Program-made: the position numbers and the translations under genes
The notes under the pieces: generated by a model
The model's input: the letters and a program-made list of their open reading frames with translations, nothing else
Databases searched by the model: none
Told to the model about the DNA's origin: nothing
Assembly (NCBI GenBank): GCA_003991915.1
Contig: RQTK01000173.1
Location: 300,032 to 364,031 of the forward strand
DNA: 64,000 nt
Direction: 5' to 3'
Origin: Elysia chlorotica
Taxonomy: Eukaryota > Mollusca > Gastropoda > Plakobranchidae
Part shown: piece by piece, positions 56,619-64,000 of the stretch
Layout: the number at the start of each line of letters is the position of its first letter
How positions within the stretch are numbered: position 1 is the first letter of the stretch

Positions 56619-57139
56619 NNNNNNNNNNNNNNNNNNNNNNNNNNNNNNNNNNNNNNNNNNNNNNNNNNNNNNNNNNNNNNNNNNNNNNNNNNNNNNNNNN
56701 NNNNNNNNNNNNNNNNNNNNNNNNNNNNNNNNNNNNNNNNNNNNNNNNNNNNNNNNNNNNNNNNNNNNNNNNNNNNNNNNNNNNNNNNNNNNNNNNNNNN
56801 NNNNNNNNNNNNNNNNNNNNNNNNNNNNNNNNNNNNNNNNNNNNNNNNNNNNNNNNNNNNNNNNNNNNNNNNNNNNNNNNNNNNNNNNNNNNNNNNNNNN
56901 NNNNNNNNNNNNNNNNNNNNNNNNNNNNNNNNNNNNNNNNNNNNNNNNNNNNNNNNNNNNNNNNNNNNNNNNNNNNNNNNNNNNNNNNNNNNNNNNNNNN
57001 NNNNNNNNNNNNNNNNNNNNNNNNNNNNNNNNNNNNNNNNNNNNNNNNNNNNNNNNNNNNNNNNNNNNNNNNNNNNNNNNNNNNNNNNNNNNNNNNNNNN
57101 NNNNNNNNNNNNNNNNNNNNNNNNNNNNNNNNNNNNNNN

Positions 57140-57214
<75 letters not shown>

Positions 57215-57224
57215 GTACTACTAT

Positions 57225-57304
<80 letters not shown>

Positions 57305-57646
57305 GAAATACTAAAGATTATATTTATAAGTGTACACTATTTCCATGAACTTTTAAATGAACAATTAAGACATTAAATTGCCCACAGCTGGCCATACTGA
57401 AGTTGTGAGGATACTCCTGGAGGCTGGCGCTAGTGTCAACCAAAATGTCGGGTCCAAGGTCACACCACTCCATGCAGCAGCAAGAAGTAAGCAACACACG
57501 GCTACTCTCATTGATGCTAATTCATTTTCAATTTTTTTTTAATTTTCTTGCTGTTCTGTATTTGTTACTGCTGCTGTTGATGTTGTTTGCTTGTTATCCT
57601 TCAAGTTTTATTTTGTCTGTCTTGCCAATTTGCTCAGAAACATAAC

Positions 57647-57700
<54 letters not shown>

Positions 57701-57933
57701 AAATGTTGCCTATGCACTCTTCATTCCGTCGGGTTCAACTTTCATATGCGGGACCAACTAATCAAATCTAATTTCACAAATTTACTGTAGCTCATGTATG
57801 GACAGACACATTACATTGAATTTGAAACATTTGATTTAGAATGAGAGAATGTCAACATTCCACCAATGTTTTTTTTTCTTGCCTACCCCCTTCACAACCC
57901 CACCCTCGATAATAATAATGATAATACAGGTAC

Positions 57934-57993
<60 letters not shown>

Positions 57994-58500
57994 TAATACT
58001 GTAATAATAATAATAATAATAATAATAATGATAATACTGTAATAATAATAATAATAATAATAGTAATAATAATAATAATAATAATAACAATAATAATAAT
58101 GATATATAATTTTGATATAGCCCATAACCACCACTATAAGATTGTGCTAAAAAAAAAGTCATCCTACCCCCCCCCAGACCACCACACAGAAACGATCAAG
58201 CAACTCGTGCTGGGAGGCGCGGCCCTGGACGCCGAGAACTGTAACCGCATCGCCCCGATTGGGCTGACACGGTACGACACGGACGCCTGGGATGTCCTCA
58301 ACGACGCCAGACACGGGGACATGCCCGAGCTGGACGAGGTGCTGGAGGTGCCAGACGTACCAGACTACGCACTGCCTGATGGTGCGGAGGGCAAGAAGGG
58401 CAAGAAGAAAAAGTCTGGCAAAAAGGGGAAGAAAGGCAAGGGCAAGAAAGGGAAAAAGAGCGGTGGGAAGAAGAAAGGGAAAAAGAAGAAAAAGAAATAG
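56304..58500 (+). CDS. Small ankyrin-repeat protein with Lys/Gly-rich C-terminal tail
   Basis: Three exons, 56304-56475, 57388-57486 and 58178-58500, join in phase to 594 nt (197 aa plus stop). Residues about 17-125 form three to four ankyrin repeats: EQRLVAAAGAGDISTVRKLL, DEYGRTALHVASLAGHTEVV, LLEAGASVNQNVGSKVTPLH, then AARNHHTETIKQLV and GGAALDAENCNRIAPIGL. A conserved-looking linker (YDTDAWDVLNDARHGDMPEL) leads to an acidic stretch and a tail of about 40 residues made almost only of Lys and Gly. Ankyrin repeats bind proteins; the tail suggests nuclear or acidic-partner binding, which is inference. I do not recognise the orthologue. Intron 1 holds a 521-nt assembly gap, so an extra exon could be hidden there. 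Exon 3 is far more GC-rich than its surroundings. Confidence 0.85.
56571..57303. repeat. (CT)n, a 521-nt assembly gap, and (CTA)n in ankyrin-gene intron 1
   Basis: CT repeats run to 56618, Ns fill 56619-57139, and CTA repeats run 57140-57303. The gap sits between two different microsatellites, so its true size is unknown. Confidence 0.97.
57649..57692. repeat. (GA)n microsatellite
   Basis: A clean GA run in ankyrin-gene intron 2. Confidence 0.9.
57925..58105. repeat. (AAT)n array before ankyrin-gene exon 3
   Basis: AAT units with gataatactgta interruptions, ending about 70 bp before the exon-3 acceptor. Confidence 0.92.
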
Positions 58501-58689
58501 GACAAAATTTGTATGTTGAACAAGTTTGACGCAGAGGGCAAGAAGGGCAAGAAGAAAAAGTCGGGCAAAAAGGGGAAGAAAGGCAAGGGCAAGAAAGGGA
58601 AAAAGAAGAAAAAGAAATAGGACAAGATTTGTATGTTGAACAAGTTCGACGCAGAGGGCAAGAAGGGAATTTCAAGCAAGGGGTTGTGA
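58501..58689 (+). repeat. In-frame repeats of the ankyrin gene's Lys-rich end after its stop codon
   Basis: A 120-nt unit (58501-58620) repeats the Lys/Gly-rich coding end and closes with the same TAG. A partial third unit follows and ends in TGA at 58687-58689. All three stay in the same reading frame. It may be plain 3' UTR. Confidence 0.85.
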
Positions 58690-60998
58690 ATAATATGTTT
58701 GCGTTCATAAACATCCAGGCTCAAGGTTTGGACAATAGAAGGAAGATACAACAGCCATCTTAGTTGGCACAGGTTCAAAAAAGTCGGGCAAAATGGGACT
58801 AAAGACTAGACTAGATTTGCGGGTTGATTAAATTGTTACGGTCGACATTATTTTAGATACCGCGACCACTGTACCAGACAAAGTGTTTTGTAAGCAACTA
58901 TGGGGGGAAAAGTACATGTACAATAACCACAAACCTATAAAGGAGGACAACAACAAGGAGAGGAAAAATAATTTGCTGTGGGTAACAGTATCAAAGCCAC
59001 CTTTCTAAAACTATGCATGTTTACTGATCATGTAATGTGATGCATCAGAGATATGCCCATGTAGAAGAAATGCTTTTTAATTTTAAATCAACTCAAGGGA
59101 ATAGAACTTATGAAGTTATCAAGTTCAGTGTTGAGCCCAAACCAAAGAATTCAAATTGCTGCCTTCATTTTTCATGTATTATGTATAAGACTTACATGAG
59201 ATGTTTATTTGAAAATTACTACATGTACTACACTTCTAGATTTATAAAAGCAAAGACAGTGTAGGGGTTTTTAGGGTTAAATACTTGCTATAGCACTTAT
59301 CTTGATCTTTCTCAGATTTTTAGTTTTAATTTATTTCCTTTGTATGTAAATATTATTATTGTTAGTTATTATTCAATGTACTATTTTTGTATAATCCAGA
59401 GTATTTTTCATTCATAAACAAATGCATGTATTGCACACTTCATCCTAGATGTCTGTGCTTCTACAGAGGTACAAGATCTAAGTTATGAGTTAGTTACCCG
59501 ATTCCCCTTCTCTACAAGTACATGTACAATTGTTTTGTAGAAGATTATACCACGGTGGTGTATAATTTTTTAAATTTTGCCTTATTTCATAATGTAGTCT
59601 TGCCAAGGGGCAACTCCATCATATTTTATAGGCAAGGTAATTTTTTTTTTTTTAAAGTTATTTGAAACTAACACATGCAATCAATTATTCACATTGTTTC
59701 AAATCATGTCCAGCCTTTCAAAANATTTAATAGGGAAAGAAAGTTTAATTTTGTTAATAAACATGAAATTTAAAAATACATGACCCTTGCATGGAAGTGT
59801 TTCAATAGACAATCATTTACCATCATTCTCCGGCAATACCTACCTGATCAGTACAAATTTGTTTATCAATTTCGCAGAAACTGATCTTCAAATATTTTTT
59901 TGAAAAGATAAAATTCCTAATTCTTATTAGAACTGTAATGTTGTTTTTTTTACTGAGTTTTATGTGGACATTTACACACACTTTTTGTCAAAGTTAACTT
60001 TTTCTATATACTGCGCATGTATTTATATGTTTCATATAGATGATTATATATCTAACATTATGCCAATAAATACATTTTCTTTCTCCAATTCATATGCAGA
60101 TTAAGTCATGAATTTTCTCTCTTGATTTTGGTATGCATTCCTACAAGGCAACAAATCTTGTTTTCCAAACCAGGAGTACTTTACTTTTATCTTTTGATTA
60201 TTCAATTTTAGTTACCTACATGTAATGAAGTATCAAAAGTCCTAAGACTCTTGTACCACCTAATTATTCTTGGACATTAAAATTGTAATTGTAACTGTAA
60301 AGAAAGTTTACATTACATGTATGTGATTATTTATAGCCCCTAAAAATGAAAACATGTCAATGAATTTTGGCATGAGATGAAGGTTAGCTTTTTTAACATT
60401 TGTTTATTTCAAAATAAAAATCTGTCAGAAGATCAGCCATTAATCATTTGAATTAAGAATGAATATAACAAGCCTCAATGAATATAACCCCCTAACCCCA
60501 CCAAAGAAATTACAATACTAGTAGAATCAAAGTTTCAAATGTAAATGAAGTCATGTGTAAAAAAAAGTTTGAGACTCAAGCGACATGTACAACTATAAGT
60601 TTCTAATTAAATGGACTTCACTGTGTTAAATGAATAATTTCAAAAACACAAAGAATGTAGGATATTTTTAATGAAACAAACATGTACCCGATCACTTATT
60701 GAGAGAACCTGCATTGACAATAAAGAAAAAAAATATTTTTTTTTGCACAGGATACATTTTACAGTTGTCATTTTTCATTCAATCAATCTCTTGATGATTA
60801 AGAATAAAGCAACAATAACAGTTTATAAAAAAAACATTGTAATCTACAAACCTATTTTCTTCATTTGGAATTAAATTTGCATATTTAATAACTATTCAAA
60901 AAAAAAAAAACTGCTAGCCCCATATGAAACAATACAAAAACTGCACTCATTCGGCAACCGATATTAAGAAGATTAACAAACGAGAGGAAACTCTCCAC
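58690..60998. other. Spacer between convergent ankyrin gene and PSMB1
   Basis: AT-rich 3' UTR-type DNA with several AATAAA words on the plus strand (for example 59756-59761 and 60065-60070) and one unknown base at 59724. I see no gene. Short open frames lack any motif. Confidence 0.6.
60885..60890 (-). terminator. Candidate PSMB1 polyadenylation signal
   Basis: The reverse strand reads ATTAAA about 110 nt after the stop codon. It is a common variant signal but unproven. Confidence 0.25.
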
Positions 60999-63592
60999 CT
61001 AATCTTTACGGAGAGGAAACTGTTCCGACTTGGTTCCCTCCTTGGTGACCACGGAGATGATGATGCTGTCGCCCGTGTAGATGTCCCTCTCGGCCGCCGA
61101 GGTGAACACATCCTTCACCATGGCAACGCACTGCTTCAGAGGCATGGCCACGCGCTCAACGCCTTGCTGGTTTTTGCCTCCGAGCTACAGGGGACACCAT
61201 GAGACAGTGGTTTGTTATTAATTGAAACTTCAATGCTTTTAACGCTAAGACAGGAAAAGTGATTGCATGTCCCCTCTTACACATACCTCCTATAGTATAA
61301 AAAGTTGATGTTGCGATATACTCTAATTTAAAAATCATCATTTCAACTCAAGTTCAAGTTAATATGAATGCTTTTAACGTTGAGACAGGAAAACTGATTT
61401 CATGTCCCCTTTTCCACACATACCTTCTTATTATAAAAATTTGATGTTCCAATATATTAATTTATCACTTCAACTCAAGTTCAAGTTAATATAATTAATC
61501 AGTTTACCTTCACAAAATATAATCATTTTATACAAAAATCACTCAAAATGTAGGCATGATAAACTTCAAAGAAATGTATATTTTCAAAACATGTATACAC
61601 ATAAATGTATGAATGTCCACATTATCAGAATGAATAATTAAAAAAAAAAAAGTTTTTATTCAGACAAAAGTGACACACTAAACAAAAGAGGGAAAAAAAA
61701 AAAAAAGAAAATTCACCTGATTGTCCAGAAGTGGCTGCAGCATGGCGGATGCTGATCCTTTAGCGCGGTAAAACTCCCTCTCGTAGGATCCCACTGGGTC
61801 AAAGCTGTACACACAGCCTTTCCCTGAAAACATAAAAAGAGCTAAATCAAGAGAGGGAAAAAAATATGGTAAATAGGCCATTTAGATCTCCAAAGAACTG
61901 AGTAAAACTCTTTCAGTTTCAAACTCGTAGATCGAAAGTGAACATCTCTCCCGAACTATCTTTTTCTTCATCATTTCAAAATTAGGCTAGGACAAGACCC
62001 TCCATCATTCTTGAAATAAAAATGTTACTAAGACAAGAAAGATGAATATTTTTCAAACAAAACACTAACAGATCCAAACTCTACTAAAAAAGCAAGGCTA
62101 AGTTATAAAGAGAGACCTATCAATATTGAAAACTTGGCAGGTACAACAGCATATTTTTATATTGCTGGAAGGCATGTGCTGATCCAGCCCAACAATTTTA
62201 ACATTTTTCATTTCCATCATCGTCTACCTTTTATATGCCATGTGACAATCAAAAGACTAGGTTACTGCCTTTAGAACAACAAACACAAACAGCAGAGATT
62301 GGGAAACACAGTGAAAACTACTGACCTTCTTCATCCAGACCAACAACGAGGTTGTGGGTGTAGTAAGGGAAAAAGCGACGATAATAGAGAATAGTTGACA
62401 ACATGGCTGCAACAGATGGGGTTGGCATTGGCTTGTTATGGTCTTTCTCAAAGATCTAGAATAGAAAGAGATTATTTAAATTATTTTAAAAAAAGAAACA
62501 ACAAGCATAAGATATGTGCTTGAAAACATAAGTATAATAAGTTCTCAGTACCGGTATTAAGTAAAGAAGATGACAAACTTGTAAAGTGGGTGATTTCTTA
62601 CACATTATTAAACTGCACAAACAAAAAAACCCACTTTGCTAATGGTTGAAAAGTATTAAGACCATATGAAGGGCATGAAAAACAAATCACAATTTTAGCT
62701 ATCCAATGCACAGCTTAAACCTTATCTGTTTTACAATTATTGAAGAACCCTGAAATTATGATATATCTGTAGAAGATTTACCAGCCAAACAAGGACAAGT
62801 ATAGATGGTCAAGGTAAAAATCTATAGCAAAGCCTACCTGAAGCCTAGCACCCAGCACTTTAGTTAGTGTCAAAACATCGCCGTGGAAACCACAGCATCC
62901 CAACACAGTCTTCTCTGACCTGTTGACAAGTGTATGTATAGATTCTTATATTTTATTAAAGAATTTTTCATTTGCTTCCAGATTATATGTGTTTTAGTTT
63001 TGAAGTAAAAAAAATTCAGTTCACGGAAAAGGTTTACTTTAAAAAATTGTCCTATAAATATATTAATAAAAAGATGAAAAAAATCAGTGATTACATAATT
63101 ATGTTTTATTCAAAGTCTTATAACAGAGTAAGACAAGTCACAATTATAATTTTAACACCTGATATATTCAGTCACCTAATATTCCACAAAATTTATTATT
63201 GATGATTTTAATAACTATATAAAAAATTCATGGGTCACAGATTCAGCATTTTATGTTGATCCGAGAAGCGACTATAAATTCCTATAGAAAAGGCTTGGGA
63301 TAAACCCATAAAAAAAACAAAGAAAGAAATGGATTAAACCATAAATATAAATCATAACTAAAAATCTACATTTATTATATATTTTATGAACTTCTTGTAA
63401 CCTGCAAGAAGTACTAGAAGCACCAGAGTGGAAGAAATAAAACAGGAAGGGCCATTAAACAATTAACGTAAAGAAAACGCTTACAAGGGGTATGTTTTTG
63501 GACTGTTCCTCGAGTGGATAGAAAATCCTTGGCTGAGGCGGGTGTCTGTGGCAATCAGGGCGTAGTCCTCGCCAGCAATGGCAAGAATGGTG
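60999..63592 (-). CDS. PSMB1: Proteasome subunit beta type-1 (20S core beta6), partial: exon 1 beyond right edge
   Basis: Five exons on the minus strand: 63592-63485, 62919-62838, 62455-62326, 61823-61717, 61184-60999, with consistent phases and about 203 codons. Landmarks: [125 protein letters not shown], and the end [13 protein letters not shown]. Vertebrate PSMB1 is about 240 aa, so about 37 N-terminal residues are missing; they should lie past position 64000. PSMB1 is a non-catalytic beta subunit of the 20S core in cytosol and nucleus, and part of the beta ring. The C-terminal exon is GC-rich compared with its introns. Confidence 0.96.
61215..61475. repeat. Duplicated intron block in PSMB1
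   Basis: The words atgcttttaacgytgagaca-like, then gcatgtcccctctta, then aaagttgatgttgcgatata occur at about 61230-61325 and again, diverged, at 61365-61460. Confidence 0.75.
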
Positions 63593-63744
63593 CTGGAGAG
63601 GGAAAAAGCAAAACGTCAAATGTTATGCTTGAAGGGAAAATGTGTTTATAACCAAGTTTCCACATCTTGTTGAGAATAAAATTGCAGGGCTTTGTGACGT
63701 TTGTCATTGTAAATACAGTTCCAGAATATATGTTTGTGCTGTTG

Positions 63745-64000
63745 CCTGCGAGTCTTTCGTTGAGTTTAGTTGGTTGTTTAGCTAGCCTAACGTCACCGCC
63801 CAACAGTTTTATGCGCTGCCACACAGTACTAGACACTAAGACAGGGCAGGAACACATTGACTCCTGTCTCAACCAGTAGACCTAACCAACAAGTAGATAC
63901 TAAATCAGAAAAATAAGATTTTGATCATTCATAGGATCCAGACCGCAAACCTCTTGATATGGAGACCAACACTCTACCACTTGAGCCAGTTAGCCCCACA
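63745..64000 (-). mobile_element. SINE copy with the second tRNA-like head, cut by the window edge
   Basis: Tail and body pieces (cgccgcccaacagttttatg-like stretch, then cacattgactcctgtctcaa) lead to a reverse-strand head GGCTCAAGTGGTAGAGTGTT at the right edge. It lies in the PSMB1 intron upstream of exon 63485-63592. Confidence 0.65.

Noticed and set aside
58298..58778. Pro/Phe/Leu-rich minus-strand open frames
   Set aside because: They are reverse-strand shadows of the Lys-rich ankyrin-gene tail and its repeats.

Overview
This window looks like a nuclear contig from a lophotrochozoan animal, most likely a mollusc and perhaps a gastropod. The DNA is AT-rich. Every real gene is broken into short exons with GT-AG introns, there are assembly N gaps, microsatellites are abundant, and many copies of a tRNA-headed SINE are present. 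The taxon is an inference from general character, not from a diagnostic marker.

Five protein-coding genes can be rebuilt exon by exon with consistent reading phase. (1) 343-10036, minus: a nose-resistant-to-fluoxetine (NRF-6)-like multipass acyltransferase-3 protein. Its 3' end lies beyond the left edge. (2) 15216-35274, plus: DENND1 (connecdenn), a Rab35 exchange factor of the endocytic pathway, with 24 coding exons and 991 codons. (3) 43716-55232, minus: an SLC27A/FATP very-long-chain acyl-CoA synthetase, 649 aa. It carries two near-identical copies of one 202-nt exon. (4) 56304-58500, plus: a small ankyrin-repeat protein with a Lys/Gly-rich tail. (5) 60999-63592, minus: proteasome subunit beta type-1 (PSMB1), whose first exon lies beyond the right edge.

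The layout is NRF-6 and DENND1 divergent across a repeat-filled 5.2 kb spacer (10037-15215), DENND1 and SLC27A convergent across an 8.4 kb AT-rich spacer with several tandem arrays (35275-43715), and SLC27A and the ankyrin gene head to head about 1.1 kb apart. The ankyrin gene and PSMB1 converge across 2.5 kb. The genes do not form an obvious pathway; this is an ordinary animal gene neighbourhood.

The unusual layer is structural. Many short tandem duplications have one end inside an exon, so splice donors or acceptors with a few tens of coding bases are repeated in introns of the NRF-6, SLC27A and DENND1 genes. One whole SLC27A exon is duplicated with flanks, and its 202-nt length means only one copy can be used per transcript; six of seven differences between the copies are silent. 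Two SINE insertions have target-site duplications that overlap or abut a splice site. The SINE body occurs with two different tRNA-like heads. The terminal coding unit of the ankyrin gene is repeated in frame after its stop codon. No bacterial-type system, CRISPR array or viral gene was seen.
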